Shown: positions 13,297 to 24,118 of the stretch, one piece after another
How the letters are laid out: each line of letters opens with the position of its first letter
Position numbering within the stretch: the first letter of the stretch is position 1
Source: Numida meleagris
Lineage: Eukaryota; Chordata; Aves; Galliformes; Numididae
Reading direction: 5' to 3'
Length of the DNA: 64,000 nt
Assembly (NCBI RefSeq): GCF_002078875.1
Contig: NC_034421.1
Location: 9,258,256-9,322,255 of the forward strand
Program-made: the position numbers and the translations under genes
Notes under the pieces: model-generated
What the model saw: only the letters and a program-made list of their open reading frames with translations
Told to the model about the DNA's origin: nothing
Databases searched by the model: none

Positions 13297-14571
13297 CTGG
13301 ATTAATATTTTTGTTGAGTTTCATACAGAAACAGAGAAGGAAAACTGCAGAATGCTAGGTAACACACTGCTGGAATACCACAATGCTATGTACTGCAGAC
13401 TTACCAGGAGTGAGTCACTTTCAGTGTGGTCCATGAGGAAGCAAGAAGCTTGAACCAGACAAGATGCTTTTTCCAGGCCTGACACCTGGGACCCTTTCTT
13501 GGCAACAGTCGATGGCTGTGGGGTGTGAAACAGGACAGTAAGAAAATAAGGGGAAAATATGTGAGAACAAAGAGTCAGGATGAAGGCAGGAAACTGGAGG
13601 GAGCTGGGTGGCATCCTTTCAGCTAATTCAACATTTGTGTTTGGAAGTGAGCTTCAAATGTCTTTGTTTGTCGTCTCCTCAAAAATAAGCTATTTTTAGT
13701 GTTGAAGTGGCCTGGAGCATACTGCTCTGGTCTGGATGCAAGTCTGCTTTTCCATTTTGCTAAGAACATCTGCTTGGTGATCCTCACCACACTGCCACCT
13801 GCAGCACTTCGGACACTGAGGTCAAGCATGACATGAAGACACGGCTGTTTGGCCAGGGAATGGTCCCAAGGCACTTGCATCCTATTCCTCCTAAGGAACC
13901 AGAATGCACTGCAGAACAAAATCTTTTATCTTCCTGGATGAAGGAAAATATTCTTGAGAAACATCTTAGGATCACAGACCTTCTACTTTTGTTACTCAGT
14001 TTATATACTACTTTAACTGGACATTTTCTGAAGGGCTTCGATGAAACTCCTGACAAGCCTTTAGCAAAGAAATCTAATCTCATGAAATATTTCCTCCTGT
14101 CCAAAAGTGGACTACATTTTTGATGTATCCTGAAATTCTGTGTCTCTGGGAGGCCTCTGAAGCCAAGAAATACCATAACAATGTGCAGGATCTCACCTGC
14201 AAGTGCTCCACCTCTGCTATGTGGAAGTCATGGCGTTGTATGAGCATTAGAAAGAGCTCTCCCTGCCTGACTGGGAAATCCATATTCCCCGTTAGGATTT
14301 TAACCTTTCCCCATAGACACAAGGAGAGAGGATGTTAACCCACTTATATGGGAAATCATTAGAAAGAGCACAGGATTTAAATCACATTCATCCGTTGATT
14401 GGGATTTCTTGGTATTATTGTACTAGGTGCTTAATTGCATCCGTTTGCCTATAAAAATTCTCAAGGGAAACAGCCCCATTACTTCACATTTGAAGAATTG
14501 TATCAGGGATACACGGATCATTCTGTATGGAAGCAATGCTAGAAAGTCACGTACAATATTTTTGGCACCAC

Positions 14572-14640
14572 TGCAGAAACTGAGAGGTTACTTAACTCAG
14601 GCCATGCTCAGAATCAAGATATGAGACAGAGTAACAACAG
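14572..14640 (-). mobile_element. Possible MIR-like relic, reverse orientation
   Basis: GCAGAAACTGAGAGGTTACT and TAACTCAGGCCATGC resemble the reverse complement of the MIR core tail. The match fades quickly. Weak call. Confidence 0.35.
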
Positions 14641-17600
14641 GACAGCTGGAGCAAAGAACTAAAGAGAGGGACAAATCTAAACTGTCCGCATACAAGAATA
14701 GTCCCAGCCACCTTAGCAAAAGGTTTTTCTTTAAGTCAAGTTGTCTTAGAATGACTTGTGGGCTGAGGTCATCACGTGTTACTGCTGGCACGGTTAATAA
14801 GTTTCTGAAGGTCACCTTGGCAAACTCAATTTGATTTATGTGATTAAGCCTAATGCTTTCTCTAGACTCATTATCAGAAATTTTGCCAGTATTTTGACAT
14901 TATTATGAACTGAAATAGATTTGCAATTGAAATACAGCATAGCATTTCTTTCCAGTTTAAGACAGCTGGTAACAGGACTTCTCACAGAGTCAGAGGACAA
15001 ACTTGCCCTTCCAAGTGAGTCACCATGGACGTCAAACCTCCCGACAACAGCAACTGAGCGAGATGTCTACAGAGCTCCTAGAGGAAGCCCTCCAAGCTGG
15101 CTTCTCTTCCACTTCCATATTCTCAATTGCCTAATTTACCGAGAGGGGACATCAAGGCCTGCATGCTATGTTACAGTAATTTTGCATAACATAATAGTTT
15201 TTTCTTAATTAATCCATGAGTGTTTGTGGTGAGGGCTGCATCTAACTAGCATAGATGTTTCTAAAGTTAGAGAATGCTTCATTAATTTATTTGGATGAAT
15301 TTTTTCATTTACAACCTTAATTATAGATGCCAAAAGTTCTACATTTAAAGGGGTTTTATATCAGAAATTGCCAGCTGATTCTCAAGAAATTCCTAGAAAT
15401 TCTGCTGGAGTTGGAATGTGATGGAGCTAATCTATTCAGAACACAGCTTGTTGAGTCCACAAGTAAAACTGGCCAAGGTTTGCAGTAAGTCAGACTGGAG
15501 AAGGAGGATGTCTGGAGAAACAAATCCAATTCTTTTTTTGGTTTTGTGTTTGTTTGTCTTCTCGGCAAATGTGGAATTAATACTGAAGTCAATTGTTAAG
15601 CCATCTATCAGGATCTATCCTTTTTCCAGGAGGGGCAAGAGGAACAGAAATCTGGCTCATTTCTCTGTAAATATATTGAGAATTGAAAAAATAAAAGTCG
15701 TATGACCTATTTCTTGCCCAGATCTTTGCAGACATAAGTTATGTAACTAGCCAAGGCCTTAAGACAATAATGAAACAATGCAGCATCTATCTGTGAAGTA
15801 GAACAAGATGCATGTTCACTAGTTCCTATTTACTGCATATGTGAGCTTTTACATACTGCAGAATCCTGAGTCCTTAATATTTCATCATCATATGAGATTG
15901 AGTAGTTTATTATCTTGAGATTAGACTGGGACTGTAAAAAGATCAGTTGATTAAAAGAGCAATCACAGCAGGAATATGCAGGCCAGCATATCATGCACTA
16001 GGAAAGGCCACAAAAGTCATTTTTTCATGGCGGAATATTAATGGTGATTTATTCAGATCAAGCCTTGATGATTTCAAGAGTTAAAAATCCAACCAGGTCA
16101 TCTGAAAAGGTCTCAGTGCATTGTGAAAGAAATAGAACTGTCCACCTGGATCCGGATGAGAAACTGCAAGAGTCTGATGTACAGTGCCATCACCTTCTGA
16201 CTTTTCAGCTTCCTATGTGCTACTTCGCGGACCTCTAACAACACTCTGTCTGTCTTTGTTCACTTTCAAAACCAGCCCACTTTTTTTCCTTGTAATTTGG
16301 ATTGCTGAATCTCTCTATATTCAAGGAAATAAAACTGAGGTTTGGATCCATTTGACAATACTAACGATGAATTTTATTCTGTTTCTGAGGACTGAATACC
16401 AAAGGTGAGGGAACATTTGAGTAATTTGCTCCACCTCAGCCCAACCATAAAAATCTTCTCATGTTGGTTATGCCTATGAATGGAATGCATCAGACACTGA
16501 TGCTGCAGCCTCTGAATTGCTTCAGCAGAATTTCATCATTTGTGTGTGGTTTGAATAGATGGAATCGTGGGAGCACCAGAAAGGGCATCAATGTTCATCT
16601 GCCATAGCAAATGCAAATTTGTCATCACGTAAACCATGCAGGACACAGTCTAACCAGGCACTGATAACAGAGAAGTGTCAGAAAATGCCTGTGAGAATGG
16701 AAAACTGTAAGAGCAGAGGGTAATGGTACCATGAAAATGGTGACAAAGAAACATTGGATGTCTTTTTGGATTATAAATGGATGCTTTGTTTTCTATCCTC
16801 AGCATCCCCACTCACAAATAAAATTTCCCCCAAGCTCTTCATTCCATCATCCCCTTCCTGTATTTCACAGAGGGCTCCAACTGCACATATGAACATAAAC
16901 CTTAGCTCCAAAATAGCTGCAAGAGAGTTTGGTGCCATGGCTGATTTTCCTGTGCCATATTACCGCTCCTCATTCATGGGCTTGGGATCTGAAAATACAC
17001 AGGAATGGGGAAGTGGAGAAACATAGAATGTGGCTTCAACAGCAAGGGAGAGAGCTGCTGGGGCAGTGATAAAGGCAGTGGGAAGGGAGTAGAGGAAGGA
17101 GGGTTGTTCTGACTGTCTTTGAAAAAGATCACACAGGTATGGTGGTAGCCAGACTGAAGTAAAATTAGCACCTGGCCCTGAAATTCAAGGTACACGTTCT
17201 TCCAGCCAGCACTGAAATCTCTGTAGTTCAGTAAGTGTATCTGGAAGCCAAAATAGCATTATACAGTTCTGCTTTGAAATATCCAGTTCAGTTTTTATTG
17301 CAGCAGTTCTCACATATGAAAGGCAGCCTGCTGCCTCTGCAATTAGCACCAACATGACTTATAGGGACCTAGAGTTCCTCTGTCACCTGTGGAGTTTGCT
17401 TATACACACAGACCCACACATGAAAACCCACCAGAAAGCATGCTGCCCCTTCACAATACTTCTGCCAACAATTTGAGGCTTTTTTTTTCTTTTCTTTTTT
17501 ATCAGATAATCACCAAGAAGAATGTCTAAACTACTGAAATGTTGAAAACCCAAACCGCATTCTTGTACAGTTAACTGTTTAGCTTTTGAATTCATAAGAC

Positions 17601-18698
17601 TAACACAGATCTTGATTTGACGTGGTTAATATCAACAAAGGAACTTCCAATGAAGAACAGGCAGGGTCCAAAGAAACCAACATTAACTGCTCCAGAAGAA
17701 GGAACTAACAACATTTAAAATAAACAATTCCAAAGTAGCCAGCTTAGAAAGAAACTTCCCTCTCAGCCTCAGAGAATTTAGGACTTCCTTGAATTCTAGC
17801 AGTTTATTTCTCTATCAGAGATGCACTTCAGAGCATTTCAGTCTGGAGTGCTCAGGGAAACTCATGAGAGGAGCAGCTCTCACTCAGTTTCAGTACACTG
17901 TTAGGATTGATTAGCTGAACTTCCCCAAAACACTGCTTTTCATCCTAGCCAGTAGCCATGTGCACATCCTCATGACTAATACTCACAGGAATCCTTTTCA
18001 GAAGACAAAAATACACATTTCTAGCATCCATCCTAGCTGGGTGGGATCTGAATTGCACATTATCTGCGGAACAGTGCAAATTCCAGCTCAGACAGAAGAG
18101 CTGGTTCTGTACTGACTGACTACCCCTTGTCTGGGCATAGGCATGATGCTCGTCACGGCCTGGAAACCAGCTGAGGACATCTCAAACTACATCTTGTTCT
18201 TGGCATAATAACTTATGCATGCTGCCATGGAGAAACGAATATACACATCATCTTTCAGCGATACCTAGCTGGGTCATTAATATCTGAATAAGGCGAGTCA
18301 TCTTTATAGCCACTTGCCTAAAGGTAAATGCCTAAAAGAGTAAGAGGATAAGTTGTATTCAGCAGGCTCACTTTTTTACCTCCAAACTTGTAAAGTGATA
18401 ATATGGTCAGCATGAAAATGGAGATGCATAAAGAAGTGTCTAGTCACAGCAGCCAGATTTTTTTGGGCATGTCCCATTTAAATACGTCAAGATCTGACCT
18501 TAATACCTAGCTAAAGTGGGTGATGGAGATTCACACTTCTCTCAGTGCTGCAGGTTTCAGTATATCTGAAAGCAGACTCTGAAGCAATGTGGTGTCTAAT
18601 TTACTTGCAAAATCAAAGAATTCCGATTTCAGGGGTTTCATTTAAATGAAAATTCAGATTCTGAAGAAGAAAACAAAACCCACTAAAACAGGAAGGAT

Positions 18699-18840
18699 GG
18701 TATTGTGGTTAAGTTTCTAGTACGGGGCTCTGAAGACCTGAATTATGTTCCATTCCTAGCCCTTCTGCAGATTGTCTCACTCTCTGACTTTAAGCAAATC
18801 ACTGAACCTCTTGGTGCTTCAGTTCCCCTTTTCTATAAAT
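18699..18840 (+). mobile_element. MIR-type SINE
   Basis: The sequence runs TGGTATTGTGGTTAAG, GGGGCTCTGAAGACCTGAAT, TGACTTTAAGCAAATCACTG and ACCTCTTGGTGCTTCAGTT, then TTTCTATAAAT. This follows the MIR consensus through its tRNA-derived half and the conserved core. It is old and diverged but colinear over about 140 bases. Confidence 0.8.
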
Positions 18841-20709
18841 CATGTTGCTGGCTTGGGCAGTTTAGACAGTGTGGACAATCTGTTTCATGTAAGAGATCCC
18901 ATTTCCAATAGAAGCACAAAGGAGGAACTGAGGCTCTAACCCCAAAACGCTAATAGAAACATATGCAACCCTATTTACTTGAATCATTCTTACATGAAAA
19001 CAACAGTTTATTTGGCCTGGAAAAAAAATTTAATTGCTCATTGACAATTGTCTTCATAAAAATAACAAAATTAGCTGTTTAGACATTCGTGTATTAATTC
19101 CCACACTGATCACCCGTTTGCTGTACCAAACTCTAAACAAAACACTATTCCAGAGACATGTTGGCCTGCCAATTAGTTCAGCTTCACATGAGAATTACTG
19201 CCTGCTTCTTACAAAAATTAGGAATGAAGCTGAAATGGGGAGTGCCTGCTGATTTTCTGTCTCCAGTGTATGTTTTCTGAGGAAAACAAAAACCTAAAAA
19301 AAGGGGAATACTACATGCATTATCCCCAGCAGACACAGGGCTCTCCCAGCTTCAACACCACCCTCAGACCCGTGCTTTTCCCTCGCTGCCTCCTGGCAGA
19401 CCTTTCCCTGCACCCCACGCACTTCCAGCCAGTGAGCAGGCCTTGCTCCTGCTGCAGAAATGTCTAGGGTTTCCTCTGAATTCTGTTTCATTTTCCAAGC
19501 CAATGTTTATGAAATAGGAGTCGGGGCTCTTATTTTAAACAAAAGTTGAGTTTGTTCTTTATCTAAACCTTAGAAGCTTTACTGATGAGACCCTTCATAT
19601 CACAAGTGTTACATTCCTGGCCGAAGAAGAAAGAAAGTAAACCTTTTCTTTCACCCTAGACTTTGCCTTTTTTTTTTTTCTCCTGAGACTGTCAACGTGG
19701 AAGAAAGGTACTTTGTGATAAGGAGAAAAACAAAAAGGAGGTCTGAAGTGTTACACAAGGAAGGCTCTACTTACCAAAGAGACTCTAAGAAGTGCCTAAT
19801 TCACTTTCCAGTATGCAATGAGCGCTCATTAAGCTGAGTGACAGCAGAGATCGTAGTCATCTGACTTTGCAGCAGTGCTTCAAACTGAAGTCGTTTCTGG
19901 AGATCTTCCCACGAGAGCTCTGCATCGGCTCCAGATTTATGCACTGCCCTCTACTGGGTAAAGTAACCTCATTTAGCCAAGAGTAACATACTCTCATCTA
20001 AACCCACTGTAAGGGACCTCTTCCCAAGGCCCAGATGGTGGGGATTTTAAGTAGGGGTAGAGGGGGTAAGAAAGAAAATAGAAGGTTGAGGATAGGGGCT
20101 TGCAAAAGGAAATGTGAGTGGAAAATAATCAGGATATCCCAATAAAGCTCAACTTATGGGACCCTCAAGGCTAAAGTCCCAACTCCTCCTATCCCAAAGC
20201 CCTCACTCAACAAGGCTCCTTCATATGTTATGACTGAGACCTGCTTCTCCTGGGCAAGCCCTTCTAGGACACATTATGGAGCATCTCAGCCTGCAGTTCA
20301 CATGCAAATGACACCAAACTCCTCGGGCAGGAGCTCGACATGCTAGCCTTTCATTGTCCAAGCTGGTAGTGTGGCTGGGAGCTCACCTACCCAGTGAAGT
20401 CCTGCCAACTTCTGAAGCTTTGCAACTAAATGTTACTACCACATTCTTGTCGAATGAGGAAGACTTTTTGGACAGACGCTTTGTCAGCTACTCAGTCCAC
20501 GGCAGCCAGACTGCACGTGCATCCGGAGGAGATGTCTTCGCCTTGTGATCTTACAAAATCAAAAATTACATGAAAGTGAAACAACTTTCCTGGCACACCT
20601 GCGGCAACAGGCAGCCAAATTCCATCCCACCTGAGAAACACTGGGCTGCAGTACGGCCTGAGGGCCTCAGCAATGGCAGTAGGAAGGCAGCTCGAGTGCT
20701 GCAGGGCCT
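18841..20709. other. Non-coding interval between two MIR relics
   Basis: AT-rich sequence with pyrimidine runs (for example T11 near 19669) and no recognisable gene or repeat beyond the MIRs on either side. Confidence 0.6.
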
Positions 20710-20795
20710 GGTTGGGAGTTAAAAGATCTGAGCTGTGGTTTTGGCTCTGATTTACCTTACCGTGACACAGTTAAGCACTTCCAATCTCTGCTCTT
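20710..20795 (+). mobile_element. MIR-type SINE fragment
   Basis: GGTTGGGAGTTAAAAGATCT, TTTTGGCTCTGA, GTGACACAGTTAAGCACTT and TCTCTGCTCTTT follow the middle part of MIR in order. The match is imperfect but continuous. Confidence 0.55.
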
Positions 20796-21793
20796 TGGAG
20801 GGGAGGTAGAGAACCTGGCCTATGCAGGTGTTAAGCTGTTAAGGTTGGTTGCACTGTGGTCAAACAATGTCTTGAACAAAGCAGCCTTTGAATCTACTCA
20901 CTGGCTGGAGTGCACTACAGCAAAGCAAAGAGCAAAACATGTCTCACTATTGCATGTTTGAATTCTAAAGTAAGTTTCAGTTCCACCATTCCTGAATGCT
21001 TTTGTTTTAAAGAGAAAAGTAGCCCCCATGCACTCATAGTGAACCTCAGCTCAAGTTCAGTTGCTCAGAAATGGTTTGAAGGAGAATTCTGAGCACAAAG
21101 GGAATCTCTATGCCAGTTCTTAAAATTTATGATGTGCTCTGCTTCTCCAAATTCACAACCATGCTCTCACATGACAGAACATGAACAGTAAATTTCAGTG
21201 ACTAAAGCATCACCAGAAATTTCCAGGTTCACCTACTGTACGCCAGCAGGGCACTCTTTCACCATGAGTATAACTCAGACTGTGACCACACTGGGTTTTG
21301 AAAAGAATATTGAGTCCCAAAGCATGAAATACATCCCCTCAAAGGGCAACTAATGAGTCCCTCCTGGGCCTTACCCCTTCATCGTCTGACAGAAATTATT
21401 TCCTTTTCGTTGTCACAAAGCATCGTAATGACTGCAAGGGGAAACTGTCCTCCCTCTGCTCCTGATGCGAAGCAGCGCGGCCGCAGCACCCGTCTGTCAC
21501 ACTGTGCGGCCCCGTGCTTGGAAGTGACAAATTCATGACTTGCTTCCAAAGTCGAGAGGACCTGCTTGCAGGAGCAGATCAAACCCTGGTTGGGGTTCGC
21601 AAATCTCTCTGCGGGTGAGCAGCAGCCCCAGCATCCTGCACCGGCTGCCGGCGACGCCAGAGACACAGCTGGGGATCTGAGCAGTTACTTCTAAATCTGA
21701 TTGCCCTGCAGAAAACCCCAGGGAAATTCTGCTCTGAGAACTCCAGAACCAGGGCAGCGTGCGGACGGCCCTCCCAGTGGAAGGATCACAGAT
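20796..21793. other. Non-coding interval leading into the SOCS1 CpG island
   Basis: GC content and CG dinucleotides rise gradually toward 21.5-21.8 kb. Short open frames on both strands match no family. It may hold distal SOCS1 control elements, but none is obvious before the GAS motif at 21794. Confidence 0.55.
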
Positions 21794-21802
21794 TTCTGTG
21801 AA
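21794..21802 (+). promoter_or_regulatory. Distal GAS / STAT-type palindrome
   Basis: TTCTGTGAA matches TTCNNNGAA exactly, about 470 bases upstream of the promoter-proximal GAS site. It may be part of the SOCS1 cytokine-response region; this is inference from motif and position only. Confidence 0.35.
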
Positions 21803-22233
21803 TGCTTTTTTCAGTCTACATTCACGGCCGATATAAATGTGCTCCCCTTCTCGGACATTTCCTAGTCCCACATTACATCCTCCCACCACCCCGACCACGC
21901 TGACCCGCTGGCTTTGACAGGGCAGCTATCACCCAGCACACTCGTCCTTCCCACGCCGCCCTCCTGCTTTTCCTGCCGCTGTGGCCCCACGGTTCGGGCC
22001 GACCGCCAGCTCAGAGCCGCGGCCATCGCCACACACCTCCGCGGGCCCCTCTGTCCTCAGCACCGCCGGGCTCAGCCCCCGCGCCGGGCTCGCGGCCGAA
22101 CTGAAGGTGAGATCACCTCGCACCGGACGGCGGCACACAGAGCGCCGCGCCCGGAGGTCACGACCGGGGGCGGGCACTGGGGCAGGGGCTGAGGCGGTGC
22201 CGGGGCGCTGGAGCGGCTCGGCCGTGACTCGTG

Positions 22234-22249
22234 GAAAGTGAAAGTGAAG
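22234..22249 (+). promoter_or_regulatory. IRF element / ISRE-like site of the SOCS1 promoter
   Basis: GAAAGTGAAAGTGAAG is three tandem GAAA/GAAG half-sites at 6-base spacing, the binding pattern of interferon regulatory factors such as IRF1 and of ISGF3. It lies about 55 bases upstream of the TATA-like box. IRF1-responsive GAAANN repeats are known in the mammalian SOCS1 promoter. The match is direct; binding is inferred. Confidence 0.75.
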
Positions 22250-22256
22250 CAGCGGC

Positions 22257-22262
22257 CACGTG
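22257..22262 (+). promoter_or_regulatory. E-box CACGTG
   Basis: A perfect palindromic CACGTG lies between the IRF element and the GAS site. It is the class of site bound by bHLH-zipper factors such as USF and MYC. It is one hexamer, so on its own it is weak evidence; position in the promoter raises its value. Confidence 0.4.
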
Positions 22263-22264
22263 TT

Positions 22265-22273
22265 TTCGGGGAA
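22265..22273 (+). promoter_or_regulatory. GAS / STAT-binding palindrome in the SOCS1 promoter
   Basis: TTCGGGGAA matches the STAT consensus TTCNNNGAA exactly. It lies about 30 bases upstream of the TATA-like box and 16 bases after the IRF element. SOCS1 is a classic STAT1/STAT5/STAT6 target, so this fits feedback induction. Confidence 0.65.
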
Positions 22274-22303
22274 GGGGAGGAGCGGGCAACCGCCGCCGCC
22301 GCG

Positions 22304-22310
22304 TTAAATA
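22304..22310 (+). promoter_or_regulatory. TATA-like box of SOCS1
   Basis: TTAAATA stands out as the only AT-rich heptamer in a long GC-rich stretch. It would place transcription start at about 22330-22345, upstream of the spliced exon 1. It is not a perfect TATAAA, so scattered CpG-island starts remain possible. Confidence 0.5.
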
Positions 22311-22334
22311 GAAAGCGGCGGCGATGCGCGGGCC

Positions 22335-22485
22335 CAGCGCGCCGGCGGAGCGGCCCCAGGCAGGGCCCCGGCGCGGAGCATGTCCAGGTGCCCGCCGGGC
22401 CCAGCCGTAGCCGCTGCCGGGGCGCGGCCCGAGCCCGTGCTGCGCGCTCCGGAGACGGCCCTCAGCCGCCGAGCTCCGGGCGAAG
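22335..22485 (+). other. SOCS1: SOCS1 non-coding exon 1 (5' end approximate)
   Basis: The exon ends in GAAG followed by the strong splice donor GTAAGG at 22486. Its 5' end is inferred to lie about 25-30 bases after the TATA-like box at 22304-22310; no transcript data support it directly. It is very GC-rich and lies in the CpG island. It contains an ATG at 22380 with A at -3, which opens an upstream ORF in the spliced leader. A non-coding first exon followed by one coding exon is the known SOCS1 gene layout in mammals. The boundary on the 3' side is good, the one on the 5' side is a guess. Confidence 0.7.
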
Positions 22486-24048
22486 GTAAGGGAGGCTCGC
22501 GAGTTCGGAGCGCGCCTGGGAGAGGTCGCGCCGCGGGGATCCCCGGGCCGTTGCGGTGGATTGGCTTCGGTTGGATTCTTGTCCTCTCGCGCTTAAAGAC
22601 GGAGCTTTCGCGCTCCGCGTAACGTAGCGAAAACCAACGCCGCGAACGCTGGGAGCGGAGCAGCCCCGCGCGCAGGGTCGGGCTCGGCGGCTCCGAACAG
22701 CCCCCGCCCGCCCGGGACACCGCGACGGGACGGCCCCGCTCGCCTCTCTGCGCTGAAACTTCGCTTTTGGGAACTTTAAATACTGAGCGCTAATCCTGGC
22801 CCGGTAATTGGAAAAACTGACATCGGCTTCCTTCTGCTGCGTGAAGAAAGCCCAGTGGTGCTTCCAGCTCGTTATTTGCCAGCAGAAGGATTTTGCAGCC
22901 CTCGTTGCCGTTTTGGGAGGGTAATATGACCTAAATGAAACCAAACATCAAGCTGTTAAATTAGCAGGGACAGGAGCCCAGCTGTGCGCTTTCCTTGAAA
23001 TCTGCGCTAGCACATTTACCCTGAACCGTGAGGCGGCCGAGGGATTCGTTTCTGAGAATCCTTCAAGGTTTCTCAACAAGCTGCAGCTGCAGATCTATAT
23101 CTGACTGTGGGGATAAATCCTAAAATCTATGCGTGCCAGTAAGGTCACGGCAGCTGGCGGAGACGTATCGAACCGCGCTGTCAGAGGCAGGCAGCTCAGG
23201 CCAACCTTGTTCCTGGTGCAGCACTGCTAATTCCTTTGAAGTAACACGAGGGATGAATTTAGTCCCTCTGCTGAGAGATATATCAATAGGAAGCAATTTA
23301 GATTGGGCCACTTAAAGTGCATGTAATACAAAAAAGAGAGAGAGAGATAGAGACAGAGGAGTAATGCTTCGAGGGTTCACAGAGGTTGATGTGCGTAAGC
23401 TGGTGAGGCTGGAGCACTGCTGTCCCAGGGGAAAGTTGGGGGAATGGGAAATTGCCTTTTATGGCTGAGCCTCAGGTTAGCAGGAGAGAGGGAAGGAGGC
23501 TGAGGATCCCCACGCACAGGGGCAGTGCTGCGGGCCGCCCCTCCAGCTGCCTGCAGGCTGCGCCCTGCTGCAGCAGTGCCCTCCAGCTGCGTGCCTGGTC
23601 GTGGTGCTGTCTGAGTTCAGACCTCGCTTGGCAGAGGGGAAGGGAAAGTCGCTGTAAAAAACCTCCTTGCTTTGTCTTCTAAAACTTCCAGCTGTGCTGG
23701 AGTCGGCACGGGGTCACTTCTCAATGGAAGGTTCCTGCCTGCTGCAGGTTCCTGCCATCCTCTGGGCCCTGAGATGCTCTGTGGGCTCGCAGCGGGGAAA
23801 CTGCATTATCCTCAGTAGCTGTTAGTGATCCTTGCTAAATATTTTTGGAGCTTTAGAATTCATAATAATAGTAGACTGCTAATCTTGTCCAAAAGCCAGC
23901 AGTTGTTTGCCCAGTCCAAATTGGGACATGCATAATTGATCATTTTGTAATGGGTGGGAGGGAGTTGAATGGAGGACTCGGTCATTCAGAGCCTGCGGCC
24001 GCTTCTCCCTGAGATCTCACTCGGTGTCTCTTTGCTGTTTCAGAATAG
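22380..24048 (+). CDS. Upstream ORF 1 in the SOCS1 leader (spliced)
   Basis: In the spliced leader the ATG at 22380 (A at -3, T at +4) opens a 36-codon frame. Thirty-five codons lie in exon 1, one codon is split across the junction (G at 22485 plus AA at 24044-24045), and TAG at 24046-24048 ends it at the very start of exon 2. The peptide is rich in Pro, Ala, Gly and Arg, as GC-rich leader would give. It is probably regulatory by the act of translation, not by its product. It exists only if transcription starts upstream of 22380, as the TATA-like box predicts. Bases 22486-24043 are intron. Confidence 0.45.
22991..22999 (+). promoter_or_regulatory. Intronic GAS / STAT-type palindrome, first of a pair
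   Basis: TTCCTTGAA matches TTCNNNGAA exactly, in SOCS1 intron 1 about 500 bases after the splice donor. A second copy of the motif lies 59 bases downstream, so the pair could bind STAT dimers cooperatively. Confidence 0.4.
23050..23058 (+). promoter_or_regulatory. Intronic GAS / STAT-type palindrome, second of a pair
   Basis: TTCTGAGAA matches TTCNNNGAA exactly and is the second of the tandem intronic pair. Function is inferred from the motif and from SOCS1 being a STAT target. Confidence 0.4.
23336..23360. repeat. GA-rich simple repeat in SOCS1 intron 1
   Basis: GAGAGAGAGAGATAGAGACA and a few more bases, a short interrupted (GA)n tract. Confidence 0.9.
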
Positions 24049-24084
24049 CTGCTGGAAAGCTGCCCCGCCGTAGCCACTGACGCT

Positions 24085-24117
24085 ATGGAAGACCGCATCC
24101 GCTGGCCTAGGCTGTAG
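24085..24117 (+). CDS. Upstream ORF 2, ten codons, ending 1 nt before SOCS1
   Basis: The ATG at 24085 has G at -3 and G at +4, a strong start context. It encodes [10 protein letters not shown] and stops with TAG at 24115-24117. One base (24118) separates that stop from the SOCS1 ATG, and the stop codon supplies the A at -3 of the SOCS1 start. Work on mammalian SOCS1 (from memory) described an upstream ORF ending one nucleotide before the main frame that represses translation; the same spacing here suggests conserved control. It lies wholly in exon 2, so any SOCS1 mRNA should carry it. Confidence 0.7.
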   Translation: MEDRIRWPRL

Positions 24118-24118
24118 G

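Larger units (their letters stand above)
7476..18698. other. Non-coding interval upstream of SOCS1, with small repeats
   Basis: There is no recognisable gene. A moderately GC-richer patch at about 8990-9730 gives the longest non-SOCS1 open frame (178 codons, 9381-9917), with opposing frames on the other strand and no known domain. A purine-rich tract, a 26-bp duplication, a GT microsatellite and a MIR-like relic are listed separately. Confidence 0.65.
21950..22760. promoter_or_regulatory. CpG island covering the SOCS1 promoter and exon 1
   Basis: The stretch is strongly GC-rich with many CG dinucleotides, in sharp contrast to the AT-rich sequence on either side. It contains the IRF, E-box, GAS and TATA-like sites, exon 1 and the first part of the intron. 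Long overlapping open frames on both strands here follow from the composition. Limits are by eye. Confidence 0.85.
22486..24043 (+). other. SOCS1: SOCS1 intron 1
   Basis: The intron is about 1.56 kb and is bounded by GTAAGG at 22486 and a pyrimidine-rich acceptor (CTCTTTGCTGTTTCAG) ending at 24043. It holds two perfect STAT-type palindromes (22991-22999 and 23050-23058), a short GA-rich tract at 23336-23360, and the downstream part of the CpG island. Open frames inside it, such as the antisense one at 22462-22944, are explained by GC-rich composition with few stop codons rather than by coding. The splice sites are inferred from sequence alone. Confidence 0.75.

Noticed and set aside
13784..14176. 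130-codon minus-strand frame
   Set aside because: No recognisable motif, and it is overlapped by a + strand frame of similar size; treated as chance.
22462..22944. 160-codon minus-strand open frame over SOCS1 exon 1
   Set aside because: It is in the CpG island, where stop codons are rare on both strands. Its translation is arginine/alanine/serine-rich with no domain.
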